A DNA stretch of 64,000 nucleotides from Lycium barbarum (taxonomy: Eukaryota; Streptophyta; Magnoliopsida; Solanales; Solanaceae). The number at the start of each line of letters is the position of its first letter. The first letter of the stretch is position 1. Under the pieces are notes generated by a model, which was not told the DNA's origin, made no database searches, and was given only the letters and a program-made list of their open reading frames with translations. A program made the translations under genes and the position numbers. Of this stretch, positions 1-11,983 are shown piece by piece. Location of the stretch: the NCBI RefSeq assembly GCF_019175385.1, contig NC_083337.1:166731713-166795712 (forward strand), read 5' to 3'.

Positions 1-96
1 ACAGCTAGGATGAACACCAGACATTATACGTAAGCATTAACGTGCGATGCTACCACATTATTAAAAAACACTGGTCAAAATTCAAAAACCTACTTC

Positions 97-149
97 ACTT
101 TTTCTTTTTCTTTCTTTCTTTCTTTCTTTTTTTTTTTTTTTTTTTTTTT
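97..149. repeat. Pyrimidine-rich microsatellite
   Basis: A run of CTTT units that grades into a pure T tract, about 50 bp, lying about 45 bp upstream of the TATA box of the DVL gene. It is a simple repeat with no coding content; pyrimidine tracts are common in plant promoters, but no function can be read here. Confidence 0.9.
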
Positions 150-190
150 GGTGAAAAAAACCTTATAAAGTCCTACCGTTGTCCCAAGTT

Positions 191-200
191 GCTATAAATA
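191..200 (+). promoter_or_regulatory. TATA box of the DVL/RTFL gene
   Basis: GCTATAAATA fits the plant TATA consensus and lies about 215 bp before the start codon at 413. This predicts transcription starting near 225-235 and a 5' leader of about 180 nt, normal for small-peptide genes of this family. It is the best TATA match in the upstream stretch. Confidence 0.65.
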
Positions 201-412
201 GATACCGACTGTTCAGCATCATTCTGTCATACTGTTATCAACTATTTATCCACCTTCCCTTTTCTTCCATACATTATCGACATCTATTTTTGTTCCGCTC
301 CTCCATTTTCTCTCGATACACGCTACAAGAATTATCAGAAATTTCGAAGAAAAAAGCCTTCAGAAAGTTCGAGGATCAACTGTGCGGAGTTCGTTAATTA
401 AGGACCAGCAAA

Positions 413-772
413 ATGGAGTATTACATGGATGAGAAATGGAAACTATCAAAGGATGATCCATGTTGTCATTCATATTCATCCTCCAAGTCATCATCTTTAC
501 TTAGGAGCTTTTCACAAAAAAGCCCCAACTCAAATATTCCCTCTCTTCCTAGAAGTTTTTCACAAAAGAATCCATACAAATCTTCACTCTCGAGGAGTTT
601 TTCACAAAAGAGTACTACTTCAAAATCTCGACTTACAAAAAGTGCGTCACAAAGGTGTGCCAATTTCAGAAGCAAATGCAGTAACTTGGCTAAAGAACAG
701 AAGTCAAAATTTTATATTGTAAAGAGGTGCATTGGTATGCTTGTTCGATGGAACAAACATGGAGATTCTTGA
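413..772 (+). CDS. DVL/RTFL (DEVIL/ROTUNDIFOLIA-like) small peptide
   Basis: Encodes 119 residues in one exon. The last 40 residues (about 80-116) are the plant RTFL/DVL domain: a Ser-Gln-Arg-Cys start, the KEQKSKFYIVKRCIGMLVRW core and the final HG. Members are plasma-membrane-associated peptides that restrict polar cell proliferation when overexpressed; no biochemical activity is known. The start at 413 has a good context (AAAATGG) and follows a TATA box by about 215 bp. Oddity: the RSFSQK motif occurs at residues 31-36, 47-52 and 61-66, with a variant KSASQR at 76-81 joining the domain, so the domain's leading motif appears amplified with a 14-16 residue period. The N-terminal half is Ser/Lys-rich and probably disordered. 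The overlapping ORFs in other frames are shadows. Family assignment is firm; which member it is cannot be said. Confidence 0.9.
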   Translation: MEYYMDEKWKLSKDDPCCHSYSSSKSSSLLRSFSQKSPNSNIPSLPRSFSQKNPYKSSLSRSFSQKSTTSKSRLTKSASQRCANFRSKCSNLAKEQKSKFYIVKRCIGMLVRWNKHGDS

Positions 773-1505
773 AATTACTTGATATTATTGGCAGAGTTTC
801 CACAAGTAAGATCTCCTAAAGTACCCTTTATGTGTGAGAACACATGTTTCTCTGCCATCATATAGAGAAGAACAGATCGTAGTAGTTGTACTCTGTTTTT
901 GTACATCGAAATGGATTCAAGATTTAAAATCAGTGAATTCAGAATGAGTGTGATTTTACTTACGTATACATTTTGAATTCTTTTTGGCATATATACATAG
1001 ATTAGGGGTTCGATAAAATCTGTCACTCATATTTACATCAAGCAATGTAGGCTGCCGACCTTACAGCTACACTGAACCCTGCATGAATGAGAAATGTTTC
1101 GTACACTGCTACTTTTTTTTTTTTTTACATATATACTAGTGAATTCAGTTGAATCAATGTTTTAGATCCGTGCCTCGGTGACAATGTCAGGAGGCGGTGA
1201 AACTGCAATATATATAGTAAAACAGATTCCAAGAAAATGTAATTCTATGGATTTTGGTTAAGTTGCCTTGAAGAATACCGGTAAAACAATGTCACATGGT
1301 ATTGTCTGGGAAAGCTGTATTTTCTGCATCACTTACTCTTTCATCTGCAATATAGAAAGATTCTTTTTTCTGTAATTGGAACTACCAAAGAAGAGGACAT
1401 AGAGGAATGGTCATCTTTTGTCCCCATACAGAAAGGAAATCATGGGGATCAGTAAATCTTAGAAAACATATGGCACATGATCATAATAAAACTGAACCTC
1501 AGTAG
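773..1505. other. 3' flank of DVL gene, no other gene seen
   Basis: Probably holds the 3' UTR of the DVL gene in its first 200-300 bases. No second gene, long conserved frame or clear repeat boundary was recognised. A pyrimidine run lies near 1110-1126. Confidence 0.5.
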
Positions 1506-2085
1506 GCGTTTGGCATGCGTTTTCAAACGGTTTGAAATCATGACTCCAAACCACCGTTTGGATATGCGTTTTTCAAACCCCAAATCATCCAAAAATGCAT
1601 GATTTGGGTTTCAAACCATGGTTTCAACTTTTTTAAATATAAAATTTAACCCATAAGTTTATATTTTGTAAAAAAAAAACCATAAGTTGATAGATATTTT
1701 TAACAATTACCCTCATCAATCATTTACTAATCTCATTAACTTCCACCAACCTTTATTTATGTCTACCAACCTTTAATTTATGTGGAAGAATTATATTAAA
1801 GAGTAGTTATATTACTATTCATGTTAAATTTTCGTTTTTATTGAACTAAAGTTTGATTAATTAATATTATATTTTTTAGAAAGGCCTTCTAATAGTGTAC
1901 TGATTTTGTGATGAACTATGACTTGCTCATTTGGTAAGATTGTATAAGAATTAAGAATGTTTTGATAGTTTTCACAATTTGTGGGGGTTTTATGTCTATA
2001 AGTGAAAATACAACTTAAAATATCCAAATTGCATGTCCAAACATGATTTGAAATCATGTTTTCAAACCATGTCCAAACAGGGCCT
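1506..2085 (-). mobile_element. Non-autonomous DNA element (PIF/Harbinger-like ends), copy 1
   Basis: A roughly 580-bp AT-rich element. Its ends carry imperfect inverted repeats built on a GTTTGG core (TAGGCGTTTGG on the left; reverse complement of the right end reads GGCCCTGTTTGG), and both subterminal regions repeat a CAAACCATG / ATGATTTCAAA motif. The same family occurs in opposite orientation at 29157-29705; the alignable core includes a 60-66 codon open frame (1857-2057 minus here). The flanking target duplication is imperfect (GTA/TTA). PIF/Harbinger placement rests on the end sequence only. Confidence 0.6.
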
Positions 2086-3765
2086 TAGTGCAGAAGTATC
2101 CATTAAAGTGAACTTAATCCAAAATGTTTGAAGGAGGAATACACCCCCCCTTTCGGAGCATTCATTTTCACGTTTCTAGTCTCTCGCATACCAGGAATGT
2201 TCAAGCACGTTAAATAGTTGCTGACATTCGATATTTACATCAAATCAAACAATTTAATAATAATAGTTAAAACTTAATTCAAGAATACATATCACTCAAC
2301 CAACCATAGTTAAGTGATTAATCTACATATGAAGGAAACATATTTTGCATTTATTAGCTTAGTGTAAACACCAGGTGTTAATAAATTTATATGGTTTACC
2401 CACATAGCCTATTTTAATTTTTTGAGTCAGTTCTTATGTTACTCCAACGAGTACAAAGATCAAGTACTATAAAAGTTGTTTCTTTAAGAATTTTATCTTC
2501 TAGTGGTGTTAAAAAAAAGTTTCCATGTTCAATGTAATTCGACCTGTTCCAATTACAATTAGTTAGCATCAACTTTCCAGGTTACTGACCGGTAAATCAC
2601 ACATTTTTGTAATTGATTTTAAAGTTATATGATTATGTAAATAATTTTTCCACTTATAATTTGGTTCACTGAGATTATAATTACAATTCATAGTAAAATA
2701 ATTTTCAACCAAACATTGGATGAAAAGGAAATCAATCTACATCAACTGGTGGTCCATAAAATCCAGTGTTTTTTTTAGAATAAGTTTTATCACATTGACC
2801 ACCTTCTGTCGTCAAACTTAAATCCTATAACAAAAAATTGTTTTCCAATAACACTCTTGACGAAATACCATTCCTTCAGTACTAAAATCTCCTCGGAATT
2901 AATTCCGTCAAATAATCATGTGCTCTTTTTACACGAAACATAACAGATTATGGCCTTAATTGCTAGGAATTAAGGAACTAACTCAATTGTCAACAATTGT
3001 AAGAGGGAGTAAATATCACGTTAATCTATGTTTTGTTTATGATTTGAAATCTTGGGAAAGTCTAATGCATCTTCATGAGGAATATTCATAGTATGTATGT
3101 GTTGGTATGGTAATCCAGCTATTTCAATCGAATTTAGCTCGAAGAAATGATCTTCAATTCAATGTCTACCTATAATCTAAATAAAAGAAAATGATCCAAC
3201 AAAAATTTCATGTGTTTTCTTAATAAATTTCATGTGTTACTTTTTTACTTATTTTCTGTGAAAAAGGTCATAAAACAAAAATAATATTTGTAACGGACTA
3301 AAAAATAATATTGGAAGTTTGAACGGAACTGTGGGAGAGGGACACTTGACTCGCCTTTCTTTCAAGCAAGTACACTATAATGGATCCGTTATTGACACGA
3401 TTAAAATTGAGCCTTTTCTGATTTACCACAAGTCAATCATAAAAGAGAAACTTAACATAAAAGAGAAATGTGGATTGAATTGAAGTAAACTTTAAGGATG
3501 TCAGCGCAGAGTGAATAATAGGAAAATTAGGGGGAAATCGCTATCGAGAACTTTTCCAATAGGAGAAATTTAAAATGTTTTATTGATTAATCCGGCAAAA
3601 GTTTTACATAAACAAAATCTCCGTCACTCTCCTCCCTTTCTTATTCTTCAATGAAGAATCTCAAGCAAGAAAAAAACAAAATACACAAGATTGCAACAAA
3701 ATTAAACCAAAAGAAGTCAAATACATAATTGAAAGAAGAAAAACGCTGGAGAACTGATGAGTTTC
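2086..3765. other. Intergenic spacer, laccase 3' flank at the right
   Basis: AT-rich DNA without a supported gene. The last 150-200 bases before 3766 should contain the 3' UTR of the laccase gene read from the other strand. No repeat ends were recognised. Confidence 0.5.
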
Positions 3766-6700
3766 TTAACACTTGGGAAGATCAGCTGGTGGTGGGAGCA
3801 ACTTTTGGTTAGGAAGATCTCCATCTAACACTAACCAAGCCATCCTCAATCCCCAACTCAAATGCACGTCAAAGTGACAATGCATGAGCCATACTCCTGT
3901 TTATACCACCAAGAAAAAACAAGGTTAATCGCATTTATTTTTACGCTATCAGTATAATTTAACATGTTTATAACAAATAACCTTATATCCAGGTTACTAA
4001 TCCCACTTTTATAGAACAGTTACTTGTAGTCTTCTTTAGGTGACGTAAAAAAAAAAAGTATACTGTCGTTGTAAAGAAGTTAAAAACTAATGAGAACTTA
4101 TATGGCAAAACTTTTGTTTTCTTAAGGATTTAATAAGTTATATACACGATGGTGTAGTTTAACATGTAATAGCAAGTTAATTATCATTTTTACCAAGTTA
4201 CGAATCAATGTGTATTATAACAGATTTACCTATAATTAACTTACTAGTTACCTGATTTTGTAAGTTTTTTTACCATGTCAATGTATAGAACTTTTAAAGT
4301 GACTATAGGAATGATAACTCACCTGGATTGTCAGCTAGAAAACGAATGGCTACCCATCCACCAGCTGGAACTCCAATGGTGTTTCTTTCAACAGGATCAA
4401 CAAGATTGTATTTAGCAGGGTCCCTCTTAGGATCAAAATTACCAAAACCTTGGCCAACAACATAGAAATTATAACCATGAAGATGAAGAGGATGACTTTC
4501 AGCACCAAGAATACTAGTGTCCTGCATTACCAATTCCACTGAAGTATTGTAAGGAAGCACCACAACTTTTGTGCCATTAGAGACATTAGTATTATTTGGA
4601 GTGGTGCCAGTGTAATTAAAGGGCATCAGAGGAAAACTTGGAAAATCACTAGTGTATATTCCATTTGATTTTTTGAAGAAGTAGGATTGGAGTAGTGCTG
4701 TGGTTGGGAGAATCATAGAGACATTATTAACAGAAGCAGCAAATTTTGAGGAATTATTAGGACCTTGACAAGTTTGGTTTTTTGGGCACGGGTTACTACC
4801 CAGGCCTACGGTAAAGAAAAAATGCTTGTCAACTTTTTGTGGAACATTAGCTGGGAATTTTGCGCTAGCCAAAGCGCGAAATTTGCTAGTAAAATTGGCT
4901 ACAAATGAGGTGGAATTAATTGGTGGAAGAATTGGGATCGGGAGATTTTTAATTGATGTGTGAGATGATGATGAGCTAGTTCCAAGTAAATTATGATCAT
5001 ACATAAGAATTCCAGCAATTGTGGAATTATCAAATGTGCCCTGGCCAGTGAAATAGGGTCTAGCAGCCATTATGAAAGTGGTTTGTTGAGGATTATGGTG
5101 TGTTTTAAGGAGGACATTTGTGGTTTGTCCAGGAGTAATTAGAATTGTGTCTGCTTCGAAGGGCTTGACGTAATTTGCATCTGCTTCAACGACTGTCATA
5201 GTATGATTAGCTATTCTGAAGAAAAGATCGTCATTGAGTGCAGCATTGATTATACGCAGCAAATATGTCTTTCCTGGTTTTACCTTCAACTTAAAAGTAT
5301 CTACAAAATGCAACGTCAAAACAATTTCTCAGTTAGTCAATCTATACATCAACGGTATAAAAGAACGTTTAAGTGATAATTTTGGGTAAAATTCAAAGAT
5401 AGTCATTTTTCAAACTTGTAATTAAAAATAGTCATAAATTTAAAAGTCATTTAAAATAGCCAATTGTTGGAATCTGTGACACTTTGCCGGGGATGCTATC
5501 ATGGAATTTTACTTTTTTAATATTTGAAATCCATAACAGTATCCTGAGATTTTCACTTAATTAAGATTAAAATCTGTGACATTGTCATGATATTTCAGTA
5601 TCAAAAGTGATTACTTTTCAACGAATTTTCAGATACTGTTTATGTTTAAAAAATCGCTTGAAAAAGTGGTTAGCCTATATAATTTTCTATATATTAGAAG
5701 CATGGTTTCAACATGTATGCTTAAAGTCATTGTAATAGAAATTAAAGGCAATTCTGACATTTAGAGCCTGTTTGGAAAGCCACCCGGTAATTGGAATTGG
5801 TGTAATTACTACCCTAGTAATTACATAGCCTAGTAATTACATAGTATTGCAATTACAATGACATGTTTGTTTGTCATAATGTAATTACAGTGTAATTACA
5901 AGTGTGTTGTTTGGTTGCACAAGTGTAATTACACAGTTAGTTTAATTTTAAAATAAAATTTAATTATAAAAAAATTTAACACTAATATTTAAAAAATATG
6001 TGCCTTTATAAATGATATTAAATTAGTTATTTAATAATAAATTGTTTCTTGAAAATATGTTAATTAATAATCATATATTTGAAACTAATATTGTAAAAAA
6101 ATAATTGATATATAATTTCAAATTAATAATATTTTAATTTTAATTGATTATAAAACTTAAAAGCATACCTTTTCTGTGAGAACATTATGGGATTGGATGT
6201 TTGACAAAAAAAGAATATTTATAAATATAATGTCATAACATTATTCAAATGTTTGACAATAATTCTATCAACCGTAAGTGAAAAATAAACAGCATGCAAT
6301 GTGAAATAACAAGTCAATAGTACTAAAGCAAATAAATTAAAATCGAAAATATAACCTAAATTCAGAATCCAAAGGAAATTTTTTTAACGTAATACTCTTA
6401 TGTCAAATTTCAACATTACATAAGTAAGTTTTAAAGTAACATAAGTAAATACTCCTATAATTCAAAAGAAAGGAAAAATTTAAGTCTATAACCTCATTCA
6501 CAATAAAATTCTACTGTAATAACGTAACTCATTATATGCCAAGTTTGTTAATGACTGATTCTTTCTAATATTAAGAGATGTAGTTTCCAAAATTAGAATA
6601 TTAACACGGTTATGCTAAATGAATAAAATAAAAAAATACGAGCAATTACATGGAACCACGAGAAGTAAAAGTTGAGAATGAGAAGAAAGGAAATGAAATA

Positions 6701-9700
6701 TAAATATTATAAAAAGAATATATATTTTTTAAAAACAAAAATAATTAAAAAGTAAAAATAAAAAAGAAATCAAATAATAGAAATAAAAAATAAATTAGAA
6801 AAGAAAAGAAATTAAAATAAAAAAGAAATTAAATAATAGAAATATAAAAAATAAAACTAAAAAGTAACCCTGTAATTACACCCAATTCTCAGCCCTCCCC
6901 TTGAGAATTGAAGAGTGTAATTACACTCAATTCCCACCTAACTGTGTAATTACATGATCAAACAAACAGATCAAACTGTGTAATTACACCCAATTCCAAT
7001 TACCTGGGTGGCTTTTCAAACAGGCCCTTAACAATTAGCTATCTACGTGTATTAGTCTTTGAAACCATTTTGGACGCAGATCAGTTTTGCTTAGTTATTT
7101 GGACCTTATGAATATACCTTTAGAAAAAGTCCAACATTTCCTATTAAATTACAAATCATGACCCACATTGAAATGTCATGAATATGGTGGGCCCATATAA
7201 CTTTTCAAATTGACTCGTACTAACGTAAGACCTGTGATTATGTCATATTTATTTAGTTTCCTCCATATATTTCCCATTTGGATCTGGTGAACGGTAAATA
7301 ATTTTCTCCGTATATAAATATATTTGGTGAAGGGTAAATACTATGAAAAAAAAGGGGTAAATACTTACCATCTATATCCACGTTTATATCAAAAAATTGT
7401 GTAAATTTAATATAGTTAAGTAACTTAATGAGGTTATAATTCATATTAGTTAATGATGATTAAATACTACTAATAACTAAATGTCATATATTCCTTTTCT
7501 TTCTTCTTAATTGTCCCTTATACTAAAAATAAGTTTATCTTTTTACTCGTTCATTTTAGCAAATCAAGAGAGATTAAGTTCTTTTTAATCTTAAGGGTAA
7601 TCATTAAGTATAGTTAAGTAACTTAATGAGGTTATGATTCATATTAATCAAGATTAATTACTAAAAGCAAATGTCATATATTCCTTTTCTTTCTTCTTAA
7701 TCTTCCCTTAAACTGAAAATAAGTTTATCTCTTTACTTGTTCATTTTAGCAAATCAAGATAGATTAGGTTATTTCTAATCTTAAGAGTAATCATTAAGTA
7801 TAGTTAAGTAACTTAATGAGGTTATAATTCATATTATTTAATCATGATTAATTACTAAAAGTAACTACATGTCATATATTCCTTTTCTTTTTTCTTAATT
7901 GTCCCTTATACTAAAAATAAGTTTATCTTTTTACTTGTTCATTTTAGCAAATCAAGAGAGATTAGGTTCTTTCTAATCTTAAGGGTAATCATTAAGTATA
8001 GTTAAGTAACTTAATGAGGTTATAATTCATATTAGTTAATCATGATTAATTACTAAAAGTAACTAAATGTCATATATTCCTTTTCTTTGTTCTTAATTTT
8101 CCCTTATACTAAAAATAAGTTTTTCTTTTTTCTTGTTCAATAGCAAATCAAGAGAGATTTATTAGTTTCTTCTAATCTTAAGGGTAATCATTAAGTATGC
8201 ATGTTGAAACGGTCCTTTCTAATATATAGAAAAGGGTAATCATTAAGTAACTACATAAAGTACTAATAAAAGGCAAAATATTCAATCAACATTTCTAAAA
8301 CTGATCGTGCTTTCAATATTAAATATAGATTAGGCTGTGCATATTGTAATCGTGATATTTTGTTTTGACCAAGATATATTAATAGTTTCAATTTTCATAA
8401 CCAGCACGGGCCGTTGCCTCCTAGTTTACAATATTTTTCCTTTTATATGGCCGGGACCCGGGATGGTTCATTGACCAAATTATACGGGAGCTATGCCAAA
8501 GTAAGAAAGTATAAAACTATACTATACCCTTTGCAGAACAATTGTATAATGGTCCAGGAAGACCATTAATAGAGTATGAATCAGAGACATTAGGTCCAGC
8601 TCCAGTTACAAGTGATTGATTAATCACAGCCTCAACATTAGCATTCCACCATTCACCTGCAAGCATTGTAATTTAGTATTAACATCCTTTTTAATCATCA
8701 TAAAACTATAATATAGACATTGAGTGGTGTTAATTACCAAACATGAGGGGGACTTCTTTGTGGGGTTTGGCAAATGGATAAGAAGTATTATGCTGGGGAT
8801 AGATGATAAGAGGACCATAGAGGGTAGCCCTCATCCATGAAATATGAGCATGCCACCAAAGGGTTCCTCTTTGGCCAGTAATGGTGAAGTTGTAGACATA
8901 ACTTTGGCCAGTTTGTATTGGGCATTGGGTGATATATGCTGGTCCATCCGCCCATCCACTTCGAAGTTGTTTAATACCATGCCTGTTTTATTGAAAAAAA
9001 CTAATTAACCAAATATAGATAATTAACACTAAAGATAATTTTATTATTCATATATTTGGACAACTAAAGATTGTTAGAAATTAAACTGGTGATAATAGCA
9101 TAGGTGAATCTAGAACGAGTTCTGTGGGTTCAAATAAATTACTCAGATATTGTTTTAAGTTCAAACAATGGTATATGTGCACATTGAGACACAAAGAAAA
9201 AGGGTTAAAATACATACATATAATAAGATCCAGCGAAGGAGGTTGAGTCATTTGACGAAAATAGAAGGTTTTTTCCTATTAGAGAAGGCTATGTGGAGTA
9301 AAGTAAAGTGGATGAATGATATTGAAAAAAGAGGGATCACGCCTACATAAAATATAAGATGAAATAAGGAAAATTTAATGAATAGATAGAGTCAACGGTA
9401 CGACAGACAATGCAGCCTACACAAGCAGTTGAACTCTTCCCTGACAAATCTATAATGATATATTATGGTTGTACTTCTCTATTTATCTATCAATCTCTAG
9501 TTTATGAATGTTATGGCTAGACTTTTATATTCATTCTTTATGAATTGATTCTAAATTCTAGATTCGTCACTAGTCATAATAGTGTTCCAATTGAAAATTA
9601 AAAAGATGAGAGTTCATACCAATGAAAGCTAACATTGTTGGAGACATGATTAACAACCTTGACCACTAGACGATCACCTTCTCTAGCAACAACTCTTGGT

Positions 9701-9998
9701 CCTGGGAATTTCCCATTCACAGTGACAATGGTCTTTGTTTTGCATAACCTAGTCACATTTTTCAATCTTATCTGCAAAAATTATAAAACATGAAAAAAAT
9801 GTTCTGAAACGTTCAAATGAATACAATTAATAATTAATTTACTGAATTTCAAGAGTGACAACGTAAGTTGAATAAACCTACATCGAACTTGTAATGCCTT
9901 GTAATGCCAGCAGTGACAAAGTCTGGAAATAGAATAATGCTACAAATGCAGAAAAAAGCAAATAAAAGTGCTGGTCGTGAAAAAACAAAAGCACCCAT
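3766..9998 (-). CDS. Laccase (multicopper oxidase, secreted)
   Basis: Six exons on the minus strand: 9882-9998, 9620-9771, 8738-8982, 8528-8656, 4323-5300, 3766-3896. Together 1752 nt, 583 residues, every intron GT-AG and the frame continuous; exon sizes 152, 245 and 129 are those usual for plant laccases. Residues 1-30 form a signal peptide. Copper ligands are all present: HWHG at 89-92 (split by intron 2), WWHAH at 132-136, HPLHLHG at 484-490 and MHCHFDVH at 545-552, with Leu as T1 axial residue. Many NxS/T sites indicate glycosylation. Laccases use O2 to oxidise monolignols or other phenolics in the wall. Sequence resembles the LAC17/LAC2 group, usually tied to lignification, but that placement is from memory of the family and not from a tree. 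Intron 4 is 3.2 kb and contains inserted repeats. Confidence 0.93.
5764..7027. mobile_element. PIF/Harbinger-type DNA element inside laccase intron 4
   Basis: Long terminal inverted repeats of about 45 bp: the left end starts GAGCCTGTTTGGAAAGCCAC, the right end is its reverse complement beginning GGGCCTGTTTG. It is flanked by the 3-bp target duplication TTA (5761-5763 and 7028-7030), the hallmark of PIF/Harbinger. Subterminal GTAATTACA motifs are repeated many times. The 1.2-kb interior is very AT-rich with no transposase frame, so it is non-autonomous. It lies within an intron and leaves the laccase splice sites untouched. Confidence 0.85.
7411..8195. repeat. Four-copy minisatellite, unit about 190-198 bp, in laccase intron 4
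   Basis: The marker TATAGTTAAGTAACTTAATG begins at 7411, 7609, 7799 and 7997, giving spacings of 198, 190 and 198 bp. Each unit also contains the phrases TATTCCTTTTCTTT, CTTATACTAAAAATAAG and AGCAAATCAAGA. Copies are about 90 percent alike by eye, so the amplification is fairly recent. The last copy lacks the marker at its far end and shortens. No open frame is conserved between units. Confidence 0.9.
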
Positions 9999-10108
9999 AT
10001 TGATTCTTCTTTATTTTTTTTTTATGTTTGGCAAATAAGAGAGAGATACTGTGAAAGTTTAATACGTTTCTTTGCATGGAATGATTCTTGAGGAACCCAT
10101 GAGATATG

Positions 10109-10117
10109 CTTATATAG
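10109..10117 (-). promoter_or_regulatory. TATA box of laccase gene
   Basis: On the minus strand this reads CTATATAAG, about 110 bp upstream of the laccase ATG (9998), which gives a plausible short 5' leader of around 80 nt. No other TATA-like element lies between it and the start codon. Confidence 0.65.
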
Positions 10118-11972
10118 ACATGTTTAGATATTGCTTGGTTAATAATTAGGTACTAATATTTGTCTTATTAAATTCTCAGTACTGTGAAGAAAAACCTCCA
10201 GACAAAGGGAAAAAAAAAAGACTATCACTAGGAAAGAGATATCCCACCAATTGGTAAGAGTGTACCTAAAGTCTATTCAGTAAAACCTTATCTACTCATA
10301 ACAATTAAAAAGTTCTCACCAAGAATACACATGATAACTCTAACCAGAAAATTACATATGTAGGGATTACACTTATACTATGATACACCGAAAATGCAAA
10401 AACAAATTGTACTGTCAATGTAGTTTAACATGTTGCAGCAGATGCCTGTAATATCTTTTAGAAAACTTGATTGTGTCAAATTAAAATTCTTTTCATACTA
10501 TTAATATATAGAAGTTATAATTAAACTCCTTATGTTGCCTATCTTGGAGGGTGTTCTAGCAATTTTGCATAATTTAGATAAAACACTCGAATTTCAACTG
10601 TTAATCTTGCTGACCAAGATAGTGTATTCTCTTCATATGTCATATTCTAATTCATCATTTTCGTGTAGGACTGTACCTTATTAGAAAATTGTTTTAAAAA
10701 AAAAAAACATTAGTGTGACATTTGACCCACACCTTTCTTCCAAGCAAGAAAAGATTGACAATACATTATGTCGTTCCGTGAATTTTGTATTGTGATCAAC
10801 ACACAACTTACTATTTCTTTGTAATAAAGCAAATTTAGGAGAACCCCGTGATTAGTAGTGTTTTACAAAGTATAAAGTGTGTATTCTATTTCCTTTTTTA
10901 TGCAATTAGTTATTCATAACTAGGATAAATTGTTCAATACAATGGCTAATCGTTTTTTCAGTTACACCAACTACGTACCTTGTTGGGTACATACTGCTAC
11001 TAACATCACTTAGTGATGACCTATTGTAATCAACACACTAGCTACTTGCTGTGTTTCTTTGTAATAAAGCAATTTAAACTAGCGGAATATGAGAAAACCA
11101 CATGATTAATACAACATATTATGTGGCATTTTTGATTGAGCACGAAGTTTAAGAAATAAGGGAATATGCTTCTTAAACTTGTGATCTAAAATAAGTCTTA
11201 GAGATTTGTATGAGAATACTTCTTAAACTTGTGATCTAAAATAAGTCTTGGAAATTTGTATGACTATTAATCATCTCATTGTGAATAAAATGAAAATTTT
11301 AAAGATAAATTATTTCTAAATATAGATATGTAACATTTTTCTTGAAACAAACTAAGAAAGAAAGTATGTCACATAAATTGAAACAAAAGATATATGTCAC
11401 CTAAATTGAGACAAAGAATGAGTGATTTACGAGGCATTAAGTGTGAGAATTCTCTTTCCGTGTTGTTTTGGCTGAGTTACGTAAATGCTTTTTAGGCCAT
11501 TATTTAGATTTTGTCCTTAATGTTGGAAGTTGTGCAGATATTATATAATCCTTGGAACTGACAAAACATTAAGACTATTGTCTTACATCCACAAAATTTT
11601 AGACTTGGTCTAAACATTTTCTTTATAGGGTGGTTTATAAGGCCCATAAATTACAAAAGAAATAAAAAGCAGGCCAAAAACTAAACAGTTGTCCCAAACA
11701 ATGGATAACCGGCGAAAATGCTTCCATACCACACCCCTTCCGAGGTACTAATTGGCCATTGATACAAATTGCAGTTGGTGGTTACCTACGTTAAAACTGA
11801 GTTTATCTAATTTATCACCCTACACCTAGATAGTAGAATCAATTAAGTTACATTCTCTTCGCCCCACTGAGGACATAATTATATTTGAAACTTCCTCCTT
11901 AATCTGTGAATTTGTTTTTCGAATATTTCGATGAAATAACCTAAGCTAATATTGAAGTCTTGGCCAAGGGTT
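10118..11972. other. Laccase upstream region and spacer
   Basis: No gene seen. Two small direct duplications are visible: a unit of about 50 bp (TTAAACTTGTGATCTAAAAT) at about 11172 and 11222, in tandem; and a dispersed one containing TTCTTTGTAATAAAGCAA near 10813 and 11057. The laccase promoter occupies the low-coordinate end. Confidence 0.5.
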
Positions 11973-11983
11973 ATTATTATAAC

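Noticed and set aside
4303..5319. Separate 338-codon gene on the minus strand
   Set aside because: It is exon 5 of the laccase with short read-through into both introns, not an independent gene.
7253..7444. 63-codon frame in laccase intron 4
   Set aside because: Low-complexity AT-rich intron sequence, partly inside the minisatellite; no coding signal.
8214..8424. Possible small Helitron (TCTAATATATAGAAAAGGG start, CCTAG|T end) in laccase intron 4
   Set aside because: The base before the start is T instead of A and the 3' hairpin pairs poorly; it overlaps the minisatellite's flank. Ends too short to trust.
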